Below are positions 6,424-13,511 of a stretch of DNA of 34,431 nt, in pieces. Origin of the DNA: Acetobacter sp. (GTDB taxonomy: Bacteria > Pseudomonadota > Alphaproteobacteria > RF32 > CAG-239); contig JAMPED010000017.1 in assembly GCA_023665325.1 (NCBI GenBank), positions 1-34,431 on the forward strand, read 5' to 3'. Positions within the stretch are counted from its first letter, which is position 1, and every line of letters begins with the position of its first letter. A program made the position numbers and the translations under genes. A model generated the notes under the pieces. The model saw only the letters and a list, made by a program, of their open reading frames with translations. It had not been told where the DNA came from and ran no database searches.

Positions 6424-8046
6424 TTATTGTTTACGGTAGGTTATCATTAAAGACGTATCCGGTAAGACGATTGGTGTGACATTGATTTTCTGTTTGTTTT
6501 TGAGTTTAAGAGTAAATGGCGTGCAGGCGGTAATATGTTTGAGCATATCTTCGCGGAATGTTTGCCAATTTTCAATCTCTGGCAGACGTTGTTTTTGTAG
6601 GTTCAACAGGTCACGTAGGTAGAGCGCGGTTTCCAGAGTATCTGGGCTTAGCTCCCACATCTTGAGGAACATTATGTTGTAGGTTTTTAATTTAAGCGTA
6701 GGAGAAAAAATTACAACCGAATCGCTGATATTATCTAAAATTCCCTGCTGAACAGAAATGAGGTCGCTTAAGCGACGAGCATCTGCTAGGCGTTCGGAAA
6801 TATCTTCATAAGCAATTAACGTACCGTCTGGATGTGGTGCGCGAATACGGCGGAAAGTTCTGCCATCAGGGATATAGAGTAAATCTTCACGTTGTTCGGT
6901 AAGTGCATCAAATGCTTTATTTTCTTCTTCTTTATAAGCTTTAAAATCTGAAACTTCGGGGAGTGTTTTCTTTTCTCTAATAGTATCAAGGAACAAATTG
7001 TAGTGCGGCGAATTATCAATAAAATTTGTCGGTAAGTTCCAGAGCTTGAGAAAAGCGGCATTCCCAAAAGTAAAGATGTGTTTAGTGTTAATAATACAGA
7101 AAGCAGTATCTAAAGAGCTTAAAATATCAAGATGCGAATCGAGGTGAACTTGATAACTGCGTTTTGCTTCGTCAAAACCTGTGATATCAACCAAAGAACC
7201 GACTGTGCGAGTGGTTTTTAGGGTGGCATCATAATGAGGGGCTTCGGTGATTTCATATTTTTTGAGGTCACCATCTGCCAAAATATTTATTTGTTTTTTC
7301 TGGGCTGTGTTCGAATCTTTGGCATTTTTTGCTAATTCTAGCAGATTGGTCGTATTTCCTAAATCGTGCAATGCGATGTTATTAGGGGTTATATCTTTAA
7401 AATCTTTTAATCCTAAGAGTTTTAGGTATGGGCGGTTTAGGAGGGTAATGTCCAAATTTTCATTACGCAGCCATATGGGGCTAGGGATGTTATCAATTAA
7501 AATTCGATAATCTTCCAATTGTAAGCGGCAAGCATATGCTTCTTCAGTAACTGTATCAATAAAGTTTGTGGTTTTGGTAATATCTCGGAACCATAAGCAA
7601 TTGCTGTTTATTTCCGAATCGGCAGAATTGATACGTGTGCCGGTGATGGTGAAGGTTTTTTTGTTTTTAGTTTTGACGATGGTTTCAAAGCTCAAACCAT
7701 TACGTTTTAAGCCGATGAAAAAAGCGTTAATCTTTTCGGCATCAACACGTTCAAAAATGCTTAGTACTTCGCTTAACGTACTATTTTCTCCATTTTTGAG
7801 GTTTAATAGTGTGGCAAGACGACGGGAGCAATATTGATATTCCTTATTTTTATAATATGAATAAGTGAGATAGCCGTCTTTAGAGGCGTAAAGCATTTCT
7901 TCATAATATTTGTTGGCAAGATTTTGCTTTTCAAGCTCGCGTTTACAACGTTTGGTGCGCATAATCAACCAGATTGCGAGCATCGGAAACACAAGGCTTA
8001 TGGTTAGCCATACATATAAAAAGACCGTGATGGTTTCTATTGTCAT
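6424..8046 (-). CDS. DivL-like multi-PAS membrane protein lacking kinase domains, 540 aa
   Basis: One N-terminal membrane segment (about residues 8-30), a basic/charged coiled region, then several PAS-type modules: around 175-300 (ILIDNIPSPIWLRNENLDI), 300-415 (DTAFCIINTKHIFTFGNAAF ... PDGRTFRRIRAPHPDG) and 440-540 (GILDNISDSVVIFSPTLKLK). The PDG-RAPHPDG-AYEDI and the LDxxxDSVVIF blocks closely resemble the sensor part of DivL, the alphaproteobacterial pseudokinase that controls CckA. In DivL the last PAS leads into a dimerisation/HATPase region; here the protein stops at the end of the PAS (MITYRKQ) and only 53 bases separate it from the next gene, so no kinase region exists. I chose the ATG at 8046; a TTG at 8061 is the only longer in-frame alternative. 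The neighbouring divergent tsaB and the gapR gene elsewhere in the window fit an alphaproteobacterial context. Confidence 0.8.
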   Translation of the reverse strand: MTIETITVFLYVWLTISLVFPMLAIWLIMRTKRCKRELEKQNLANKYYEEMLYASKDGYLTYSYYKNKEYQYCSRRLATLLNLKNGENSTLSEVLSIFERVDAEKINAFFIGLKRNGLSFETIVKTKNKKTFTITGTRINSADSEINSNCLWFRDITKTTNFIDTVTEEAYACRLQLEDYRILIDNIPSPIWLRNENLDITLLNRPYLKLLGLKDFKDITPNNIALHDLGNTTNLLELAKNAKDSNTAQKKQINILADGDLKKYEITEAPHYDATLKTTRTVGSLVDITGFDEAKRSYQVHLDSHLDILSSLDTAFCIINTKHIFTFGNAAFLKLWNLPTNFIDNSPHYNLFLDTIREKKTLPEVSDFKAYKEEENKAFDALTEQREDLLYIPDGRTFRRIRAPHPDGTLIAYEDISERLADARRLSDLISVQQGILDNISDSVVIFSPTLKLKTYNIMFLKMWELSPDTLETALYLRDLLNLQKQRLPEIENWQTFREDMLKHITACTPFTLKLKNKQKINVTPIVLPDTSLMITYRKQ

Positions 8047-8108
8047 TGAGTTTTCTTTCAAAAGCCGAAAAATAAGGGTTGTTTGTTTATTTATTTTGGT
8101 ATATAGCC

Positions 8109-8137
8109 AATGTAAGGCATAAGTCTTGTGATGGCAA
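8109..8137 (-). promoter_or_regulatory. sigma70-type promoter of the DivL-like gene
   Basis: Minus strand TTGCCA (8137-8132), 17-base spacer, TACATT (8114-8109), within the 117-base divergent region between the DivL-like gene and tsaB. Confidence 0.45.
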
Positions 8138-8163
8138 ATTAAAAATTGAAAGAGTGAACAAGG

Positions 8164-8820
8164 ATGTGGACACTGGTTTTTGATACAACAGGTTTTGGTG
8201 TGGCGATTGGGTTATATCAAGATGATGTGTTGGTGCAGAAAATAGAAAAAACAATGGAATTTGGGCAGGCTGAGGAGTTGGCGGTTGGTGTACAGCAATT
8301 GCTTTGCGATGCGGGGATTGATTTTGGTGCGGTTGGTCTTCTGGGGGCGTGTACTGGTCCTGGGTCGTTTACAGGGGTACGTGCTGGACTTGCATTTGCC
8401 CGTGGTTTAGGAATTGGGGCGCCACAGCTTAAACTGACAGGTGTTTCAGCTTTTGAAGCATACGCTCGAATGCTCAAAGAAAAAGATCGGGCAGTTTATA
8501 ATGCGGTGGTGATTGAAACTAAACGAGAAGATTTTTATTTTCAGCTGTTTGATAATAATTTGCGTAAATTAACTGAACCAGCTGCTTTAACCAGAGAAGA
8601 AATTGTTAAAAAATTAAAGAATCACCAGACCAGCTTTATTGGTGATGGTGTGGAGCGTTTGCTTTCGGTATCTTGCGGATTGCAGATTAAACAGGTGGAA
8701 TTGGTGGAAATGATTGAGGTTTGTGCTCTTTTTGAAGTTGCAAAGCAAAAATATTTTGAGAAAAGCCTTGATTTTCCCAAGCCGCTGTATATAAGAGGAG
8801 CAGACGCTTGTGTAAAATAA
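8164..8820 (+). CDS. tsaB: tRNA threonylcarbamoyladenosine biosynthesis protein TsaB, 218 aa
   Basis: TsaB is the inactive ASKHA-fold partner of TsaD in making the t6A modification of ANN-decoding tRNAs. Recognised by the N-terminal LVFDTTGFGVAIGLY, the middle block GACTGPGSFTGVRAGLAFARGL (family hallmark PGSFTGLRIG), and length near 220. The start codon ATG at 8164 directly follows AACAAGG, a close and poor ribosome binding site. In alphaproteobacteria tsaB is usually followed by rimI; that gene is not here and ihfB follows after 78 bases. Confidence 0.95.
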   Translation: MWTLVFDTTGFGVAIGLYQDDVLVQKIEKTMEFGQAEELAVGVQQLLCDAGIDFGAVGLLGACTGPGSFTGVRAGLAFARGLGIGAPQLKLTGVSAFEAYARMLKEKDRAVYNAVVIETKREDFYFQLFDNNLRKLTEPAALTREEIVKKLKNHQTSFIGDGVERLLSVSCGLQIKQVELVEMIEVCALFEVAKQKYFEKSLDFPKPLYIRGADACVK

Positions 8821-8898
8821 GTAAAAATTTATAGCTATGTTATAAATTTGATGCTAACTTCCAAGCGAATAATGTTGTTTTATTGAAAGAGGTATATC

Positions 8899-9180
8899 GT
8901 GACTAGATCTGAGTTAATAGAAAGCGTTGCTAAAAAGAATCCAAATCTTATGATGAGTGAGATTGAGAGAATCGTTAATGTTATTTTTTCAAGCATTACC
9001 GCTGCTTTGGCAAAAGGTGACAGAGTAGAGTTTCGCGGATTTGGCGTTTTCTCTATTCATAAGCGTGCACCAAGAATCGCACAAAACCCAAGAACCGGTG
9101 ATAAGGTGAAAATTGGTGATCGCAATATTGTGCATTTCAGAGTTGGTAAAGAACTGCACGAGAAGTTAAACGAAAACTAA
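8899..9180 (+). CDS. ihfB: integration host factor beta subunit, 93 aa
   Basis: A HU/IHF-family DNA-bending protein. MTRSELIESVAKKNP at the start, GDRVEFRGFGVFSIHKRAPRIAQNPRTGDKV in the middle (the beta-arm with the intercalating proline in the RNPxTG-type tip) and the HFRVGKELHEKLN end match IHF beta rather than HU. The start is GTG at 8899 with AAAGAGG upstream. It is followed by lapA at 29 bases, the usual ihfB-lapA order. HU is the alternative but the context and N-terminus favour IhfB. Confidence 0.92.
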   Translation: MTRSELIESVAKKNPNLMMSEIERIVNVIFSSITAALAKGDRVEFRGFGVFSIHKRAPRIAQNPRTGDKVKIGDRNIVHFRVGKELHEKLNEN

Positions 9181-9209
9181 GTTTGAAATTGTTTTTTTAG
9201 GAGACGGAT

Positions 9210-9617
9210 ATGTGGCTTTTAAAATGGTTGATTGCACTTCCGCTTTTGATGTTTTTTGTTATGTTTTTGGTACAAAATAACGAGATTGTTCCCTTATGGC
9301 CGTTAACAGATATGGAATGGGTTCCAGTTCAGGCGGTTGGGACGAGTGTGGTTTATTTTGTGCTGTTTTGTATTGGTTATTTGTGTGGGCGTATTGCGGC
9401 GTGGTCTGCGTATGCACCGCTTAGAGCAACCTTGCGCAGACAGAAAAAGGAAAACAAAGTTCTCTCTAAAGAACACGAAAAGTTAAATCAGGAACACGAA
9501 AAATTGAATCAACAGGTAGCGTCCTTACAAGAAGAGGCGGATACTCATAAAAGCGGTTTTTCGTTAAATAAAAAAATTAAAGGGTGGTTTTCGAAACCCT
9601 CGATTGAAGATAAATAA
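9210..9617 (+). CDS. LapA-family inner-membrane protein, 135 aa
   Basis: Two membrane segments (about 3-22 and 44-64), with the QNNEIVPLWP motif after the first, as in LapA/YciS-type proteins (lipopolysaccharide assembly protein A domain), then a Lys/Glu coiled coil (about 78-112) containing a near-exact tandem repeat of EHEKLNQ. In Escherichia coli LapA works with LapB and FtsH to regulate LPS synthesis; here no lapB follows. The AGGAG site before the start is strong. Sits between ihfB and accD. Confidence 0.88.
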   Translation: MWLLKWLIALPLLMFFVMFLVQNNEIVPLWPLTDMEWVPVQAVGTSVVYFVLFCIGYLCGRIAAWSAYAPLRATLRRQKKENKVLSKEHEKLNQEHEKLNQQVASLQEEADTHKSGFSLNKKIKGWFSKPSIEDK

Positions 9618-9637
9618 TAAAAAAGTGAGGTACTTAA

Positions 9638-10507
9638 ATGAACTGGTTAACGGATATTGTCAGACCAAAAATTAAAAAAACCACGCCGAAAGAAATTTCT
9701 GATGATTTGTGGGTAAAGTGTCCTGAGTGTGGGCAGATGCTGTTTTCAAAAGAACTGAAACAGTCGCTTTATGTTTGCACTAAGTGTGGACATCATCTTC
9801 GGTTATATGTCGACAAACGTTTAAAACAGCTGTTTGATGATGGTATTTATATGACATTGTCTTTGCCAGCTGTTAAAGAAGATCCGTTGAAGTTTAAAGA
9901 TACACAACGTTATACTGACAGACTTAAAGTTTACCGTAAAAAAAGTGGTAATAATGATGCAATTAAAGTTGGTGTTGGTAAAGTTAGTGGTGTGGATGCC
10001 GTTATTGCTGCTATGGATTTTTCATTTATGGGCGGTTCAATGGGAACGGCAGTTGGCGAAGGAATCGTTTCCGCGGCTGAGTATGCATATGAGCACGATT
10101 GTCCACTGATTATTGTTTCAGCTTCTGGTGGGGCAAGAATGCAAGAGGGGATGCTTTCTTTGATGCAGATGGCACGTACAACTGCTGCAATTAACCGCTT
10201 GAAAGAGAAGGGGCTGCCTTATATTTCCATTTTTTCAGACCCGACGACTGGTGGGGTTTCAGCATCTTTTGCGATGATTGGTGATATTCATATTGCCGAG
10301 CGTGGTGCGATGATTGGTTTTGCAGGTAAGCGTGTGATTGAGCAGACTATTCGTGAAAAATTGCCTGAAGGTTTTCAAACTGCGGAATATCTGAAAGAGC
10401 ACGGTATGGTTGATATTGTTGTTGAGCGTAAAGATTTGAAGGCTACGGTTGACAGAGTGCTTGGTGTGCTTATGGCAAACGTTAAAAAGGAAAACTTAAG
10501 CGCCTAA
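9638..10507 (+). CDS. accD: acetyl-CoA carboxylase carboxyltransferase subunit beta, 289 aa
   Basis: AccD forms the carboxyltransferase with AccA and makes malonyl-CoA, the first step of fatty acid synthesis. A zinc ribbon is present with C28, C31, C47 and C50; the crotonase-fold part contains FSFMGGSMGTAVGEG, SASGGARMQEG and SDPTTGGVSASFA, the glycines that form the oxyanion holes. Length matches the family. In many alphaproteobacteria trpF, trpB and trpA lie between lapA and accD; here only 20 bases separate them. A strong terminator follows at 10535. Confidence 0.98.
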   Translation: MNWLTDIVRPKIKKTTPKEISDDLWVKCPECGQMLFSKELKQSLYVCTKCGHHLRLYVDKRLKQLFDDGIYMTLSLPAVKEDPLKFKDTQRYTDRLKVYRKKSGNNDAIKVGVGKVSGVDAVIAAMDFSFMGGSMGTAVGEGIVSAAEYAYEHDCPLIIVSASGGARMQEGMLSLMQMARTTAAINRLKEKGLPYISIFSDPTTGGVSASFAMIGDIHIAERGAMIGFAGKRVIEQTIREKLPEGFQTAEYLKEHGMVDIVVERKDLKATVDRVLGVLMANVKKENLSA

Positions 10508-10534
10508 TTATCAATGATATTTAAGATTTTTAAT

Positions 10535-10565
10535 CACTCCATATTTTGCTATGGAGTGTTTTTTT
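10535..10565 (+). terminator. Rho-independent terminator after accD
   Basis: CACTCCATA (10535-10543) pairs with TATGGAGTG (10550-10558) and is followed by seven T. Ends the ihfB-lapA-accD unit. Confidence 0.9.
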
Positions 10566-10767
10566 GTATGGGGAGTTTTTACTTCGGATGTCAAAATGTT
10601 GTTTGGGCAAAAGAGAGGCTTTGGTGGTAGGGGATGATTGATTAGAATAGAAGAAATAGCTGGAAAAATTTATGCAAATATATCTTTAATGAAAAGAGTT
10701 TTAGATGTTTGTAAATTGAAAAAAAGTGTATATTTCAGAAAAAAGTTCTTGCAAAATAAATTTAATT

Positions 10768-10785
10768 ATACATATTAGTATGTAT
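10768..10785. repeat. small inverted repeat, possible operator
   Basis: ATACATA and TATGTAT are separated by TTAG, 24 bases before the start of the exported protein gene at 10809. It sits where a -10 region would be expected (TTGCAA at 10749-10754), so it may be an operator; the evidence is only the symmetry. Confidence 0.4.
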
Positions 10786-10808
10786 GTTAATTCAATAATG
10801 AGGTAAAA

Positions 10809-11198
10809 ATGAAAAAAATAGTTTTGGTGTTAATTGTGTTTTGGGGATTTATGGCACAGGCAAAAGCAGAGGCGATTGTCGTTATTGATAATGAGGGGCG
10901 AGTTGTTAAACAGATGTTTACGGTACCATCTACATTTGATACACCTGTGGCGACGACTACAGTTTCCACAACAGCTACTGCGCCGGTAGCCAATACAGTT
11001 GTTGTACCTCAGATGACAGTGGTTCGCGAATCTCCGGTTGTACAAAATAGCTATTATTATGATAGCGGTGTAACAAATGCGGCGCTTGCTGCAGGCGTAA
11101 CAACGGCTGTTGTGGGTGGGTTGATTTACAATGGTTTTCACCATCATCACCGTCCACGTAGACATTGGGGGAGACCTCATCATAGGCGTTGGAGATGA
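10809..11198 (+). CDS. exported small protein with His/Arg-rich tail, 129 aa
   Basis: Not recognised. Signal peptide at 1-20 (MKKIVLVLIVFWGFMAQAKA), a Thr/Val-rich low-complexity middle (about 42-72), a Gly/Ala-rich hydrophobic stretch (about 89-108, ALAAGVTTAVVGGLIYNGF) and a tail rich in His, Arg and Trp (HHHHRPRRHWGRPHHRRWR). The hydrophobic stretch plus basic tail may anchor it in or near a membrane, and the histidines could bind metal; both are inference. The stop almost touches the next start (one base apart), so the two small genes form a unit. Confidence 0.75.
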   Translation: MKKIVLVLIVFWGFMAQAKAEAIVVIDNEGRVVKQMFTVPSTFDTPVATTTVSTTATAPVANTVVVPQMTVVRESPVVQNSYYYDSGVTNAALAAGVTTAVVGGLIYNGFHHHHRPRRHWGRPHHRRWR

Positions 11199-11199
11199 T

Positions 11200-11559
11200 A
11201 TGAAACGTTTGTTACTGTTTATTGTGGGGATAGTTGTTGGTACGAATTCGGCTATTGCCAATAGTTATTTGGAGATGATAACCACGCCGCCAGAGGCGTA
11301 TGTAGTTGAGAATGCGGTAGTTCAAGAGGTGAAAACAGCCCCATTATGGTATGATTATCGTATTGAAACTTCTTCACCGGTGGTAACGTCTTCATTGCCG
11401 AAATATTTAGCTTGGCAACGAGCAAAGGCTTATGAAAATGATTTTAACTATACTCATAATGATGTGCAAAATATGATATATTTTTTGAGTGGGGCAGCGA
11501 TGGCTCGGTTGGCATATGATATCTGGGGACCTTATCACCGTCATCATTTGCTTAAGTGA
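11200..11559 (+). CDS. exported small protein, 119 aa
   Basis: Not recognised. Signal peptide at 1-20 (MKRLLLFIVGIVVGTNSAIA). The mature part has tyrosine- and tryptophan-rich segments and ends YHRHHLLK, echoing the His-rich end of the preceding protein. The start at 11200 is preceded by GGAG at 11191-11194; a longer in-frame reading from 11131 would overlap the preceding gene and has no signal peptide. Probably co-translated with the 129-aa protein and also located in the periplasm. Confidence 0.75.
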   Translation: MKRLLLFIVGIVVGTNSAIANSYLEMITTPPEAYVVENAVVQEVKTAPLWYDYRIETSSPVVTSSLPKYLAWQRAKAYENDFNYTHNDVQNMIYFLSGAAMARLAYDIWGPYHRHHLLK

Positions 11560-11566
11560 TAAAATT

Positions 11567-11596
11567 TTGCTTATTTTTGCGTAAATTGGCTACAAT
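11567..11596 (+). promoter_or_regulatory. sigma70-type promoter of grpE
   Basis: TTGCTT (11567-11572), 18-base spacer, TACAAT (11591-11596), upstream of the heat-shock-type element. Confidence 0.45.
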
Positions 11597-11597
11597 G

Positions 11598-11626
11598 CTT
11601 GACTTAATCGTTTTTAATCCCTAAAT
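11598..11626 (+). promoter_or_regulatory. RpoH (sigma32)-like promoter of grpE
   Basis: CTTGAC (11598-11603), 17-base spacer, CTAAAT (11621-11626), 34 bases before the grpE start. Same geometry as the ftsH element; grpE is a classical heat-shock gene. Confidence 0.6.
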
Positions 11627-11660
11627 CTATGTCATCAGATAAATTTATGTAGAGGGTAAA

Positions 11661-12215
11661 ATGAATTTTGAGAATGAAAAATTAGAAGAAGAATTGCCGG
11701 AAGAAGAAGTTTTAAGTGAAGAAGAAGGGCTTGCTCCTGATGAACACGATGCAGTGGAATCGCAGGAAAATTGCGGAAAGCTGGAAGAGGATTATAATAA
11801 ATTAAAAAATGATTACATCCGTCTTTATGCTGAAATGGATAATATGAAAAAACGCACAGTAGCGGAAACAGAGAAGACTATTAAATTTGCTGTGTCATCT
11901 TTTGCTAAAGAGCTTCTTGGGGTGGCTGATAATATGGAGCGTGCTATTGCGGCTATGTCTGGTAATAAGGATTCTTGTGCAGAACTTTTGCGCGGGGTTG
12001 AACTTACTCAGAATGAATTAAAGAAAGTTTTTGAAAAATTTGGTATTAAACGTTTTAATCATATAGGGCAAAAATTTGATCCGAATTTCGAGCGAGTAGT
12101 ACAGGAAGTTGAAGATAAAAAAGCTGAAACAGGAACGATTTTAGCTGAGCTTCAAGCAGGGTATACCATACACGATCGTATTCTTCGTGAAGCGATGGTT
12201 ATTGTTGCGCGATAA
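11661..12215 (+). CDS. grpE: nucleotide exchange factor GrpE, 184 aa
   Basis: GrpE exchanges ADP for ATP on DnaK. The N-terminal 35 residues are acidic and probably disordered; residues ~38-75 form the long coiled coil (KLEEDYNKLKNDYIRLYAEM, then DNMKKRT); the C-terminal part has the family block GIKRFNHIGQKFDPNFERV and ends GYTIHDRILREAMVIVAR (usual GYxLxxRVLRPAxVxV). Length is normal. No hrcA precedes and no dnaK follows. The promoters at 11567-11626 indicate both housekeeping and heat-shock expression. Confidence 0.98.
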   Translation: MNFENEKLEEELPEEEVLSEEEGLAPDEHDAVESQENCGKLEEDYNKLKNDYIRLYAEMDNMKKRTVAETEKTIKFAVSSFAKELLGVADNMERAIAAMSGNKDSCAELLRGVELTQNELKKVFEKFGIKRFNHIGQKFDPNFERVVQEVEDKKAETGTILAELQAGYTIHDRILREAMVIVAR

Positions 12216-12216
12216 A

Positions 12217-12315
12217 GTACTGTCATATCGCCGAATGGAAGCCTGACGTCGGTCGGGTCACGTACCTCTTTGTACGCTCCCCTCCCTAGCAGGACATTCA
12301 ACGATAGCACAGCAC
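12217..12315. repeat. imperfect palindromic element A (conserved core)
   Basis: Left arm 12217-12237 (ending TATCGCCGAATG) can pair with right arm 12295-12315 (beginning CATTCAACGATA). The enclosed core (12238-12294) begins GAAGCCTGACGTCG and holds the inner stem CGTAC/GTACG. The core is homologous to that of element B at 23011-23115, whose arms differ in sequence but still pair. Begins two bases after the grpE stop codon. Confidence 0.7.
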
Positions 12316-12318
12316 TTT

Positions 12319-12349
12319 CTCGCACAACGAGTTACGCGATAAGTGCGAG
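12319..12349. repeat. hairpin after element A
   Basis: CTCGCAC (12319-12325) and GTGCGAG (12343-12349), perfect 7-bp stem with a 17-base loop. Confidence 0.5.
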
Positions 12350-12400
12350 CCGCACCTGCTTGATTTGGACTGCAGTGTGGAGATAATGCCGTTTTTAATG

Positions 12401-12432
12401 GGCGAGCTATGGGAGATGTGGCTCGCTTTTTT
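12401..12432 (+). terminator. Rho-independent terminator, probably for grpE
   Basis: GCGAGC (12402-12407) pairs with GCTCGC (12421-12426), followed by six T. It lies about 185 bases after the grpE stop, beyond element A. Confidence 0.65.
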
Positions 12433-12435
12433 ATA

Positions 12436-12698
12436 CGTCATTGCGAGGGCTTTAGCCCGTGGCAATCCAGTGGGTGAGGATGGTGTACGCTTGGAGCGGG
12501 AGATCCCTTGACGGCTGTTTCACAGCCGAGGGATGACGGGGAACAGCAAGTTTCTTTTAATATGTCATCGCTCTGAACGTAGTGGTGGCAGCGCCACCTG
12601 CAACGATTAGGGTTGCGGTGTGGGGTTGGTGTGATTTTTAACGAGCGGGCTTTAGTGGTTTATGGATTGCCACGTCGCTAACGCTCCTCGCAATGACG
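12436..12698. repeat. inverted pair of dispersed intergenic repeats
   Basis: A unit starting CGTCATTGCGAGG and ending GTGGCAATCCA lies at 12436-12469; its inverse lies at 12663-12698 with a different central hairpin (GGGCTTTAGCCC against AGCGTTAGCGAC). This type of palindromic intergenic repeat is common in many proteobacterial genomes. Between the two sit a hairpin at 12503-12534 (ATCCCT/AGGGAT around GGCTGT/ACAGCC) and a GGTGGC/GCCACC hairpin near 12583-12597. No open reading frame is credible here. Confidence 0.75.
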
Positions 12699-12775
12699 GG
12701 AGAGAAGCTGTAAAAAATTTAACTTTACTTTTACATTTATTCTTTTATAGTATGGGTGTCGGCAGAGATGCAGAT

Positions 12776-12883
12776 AGGGCTTTCAACGGCTCTCCTAATT
12801 GAAAATTCCTTGCTTAGTCAGGGAGCTTATGGCTATATATTGAAGGCCATAAGAGTCATAATTAGGTGATTGTTGAACTCCCT
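12776..12883. repeat. nested imperfect inverted repeat (possible structured RNA)
   Basis: Four blocks pair in order with their complements: AGGG (12776) with CCCT (12880), TTCAAC (12782) with GTTGAA (12872), CCTAATT (12794) with AATTAGG (12860), CTTATGGC (12826) with GCCATAAG (12846). The left side carries an extra unpaired ~25 bases. A competing pairing CAGGGAG (12819-12825) with CTCCCTG (12878-12884) is possible. It could be a small RNA, a miniature mobile element or an old palindromic insertion. Confidence 0.55.
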
Positions 12884-12910
12884 GGCGCTGTGGCAGCGCC
12901 ACCTGCAACG
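12884..12910. repeat. hairpin and second copy of a GCAGCGCCACC repeat
   Basis: GGCGCTG (12884-12890) pairs with CAGCGCC (12894-12900). The stretch GTGGCAGCGCCACCTGCAAC also occurs at about 12584-12603, so it is a direct repeat within this gene-free block. Confidence 0.6.
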
Positions 12911-13017
12911 AGTTTGGCTGCGGTTTGTTGATGATTTGTACCGCTACGCTCGGAGTTTTAGGTGGTAGCTTTCAGTGCCAGTTTTGTTTTAATTAGATTA
13001 AATTGGAGTTTAAAATT

Positions 13018-13368
13018 ATGGAAAACACACAAGAAATTAAAAAAGATAAAGACATCGGGGCGTATATAAACCGAACGTTAAAAGTTAAGCTTTCTGGATT
13101 GCTTAAGGCAGAGCGGCTAAAGTGCGGGTTATCATATCGTGATATTGCTCAAGAATGTGGCTTGCGGGCAAAAGATATTGCTAAAGTTGAACTGGGGCGT
13201 GAAAAAGTGTGTTGGGGACTGATGGGGATGATGTTGCGTTATTTTCATAAACGTGTGGTGTTAGAATTAGTGGATAATCCGGATGAAGCTAAACGGAATT
13301 TGGTTTATGCTCGAATGCGGGATAAGCCCGAAGGTTATGCGCTGGACGTGATTGAGCTGACAGAATAA
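13018..13368 (+). CDS. small helix-turn-helix-like protein, 116 aa
   Basis: Residues about 24-62 (LKAERLKCGLSYRDIAQECGLRAKDIAKVELGR) read like an XRE/Cro-type helix-turn-helix: a helix, SYRDIAQ, a turn at CGL, and a second helix followed by ELGR. The rest, with KRVVLELVDNPDEAKRN, is not recognised. It is most likely a DNA-binding regulator. The ATG at 13018 is chosen because GGAG lies at 13005-13008; an upstream TTG at 13003 in the same frame would overlap that site. A terminator follows immediately, so it is a single-gene unit following the repeat block. Confidence 0.75.
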   Translation: MENTQEIKKDKDIGAYINRTLKVKLSGLLKAERLKCGLSYRDIAQECGLRAKDIAKVELGREKVCWGLMGMMLRYFHKRVVLELVDNPDEAKRNLVYARMRDKPEGYALDVIELTE

Positions 13369-13377
13369 ACAAATAAG

Positions 13378-13401
13378 GCACTCCTGAATGGGGTGCTTTT
13401 T
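13378..13401 (+). terminator. Rho-independent terminator after the HTH-like gene
   Basis: GCACTCC (13378-13384) pairs with GGGGTGC (13390-13396, one G-T pair), followed by five T. Confidence 0.8.
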
Positions 13402-13511
13402 GTTTACATACTAAATATTTTAATTTAAATGATTTTCTTAATGAATTTTAAACGGAGTGATTCTAAAAATAAAGTTTGAAATTTAAGTTTTAATAAGATA
13501 ACTTTAGATTT

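Noticed and set aside
12216..13017. tRNA, 6S RNA, tmRNA or other known RNA gene in the gene-free block
   Set aside because: No cloverleaf, T-loop sequence or other diagnostic motif could be found; the hairpins look like dispersed repeats, apart from the nested structure at 12776-12883, which is reported as unknown.
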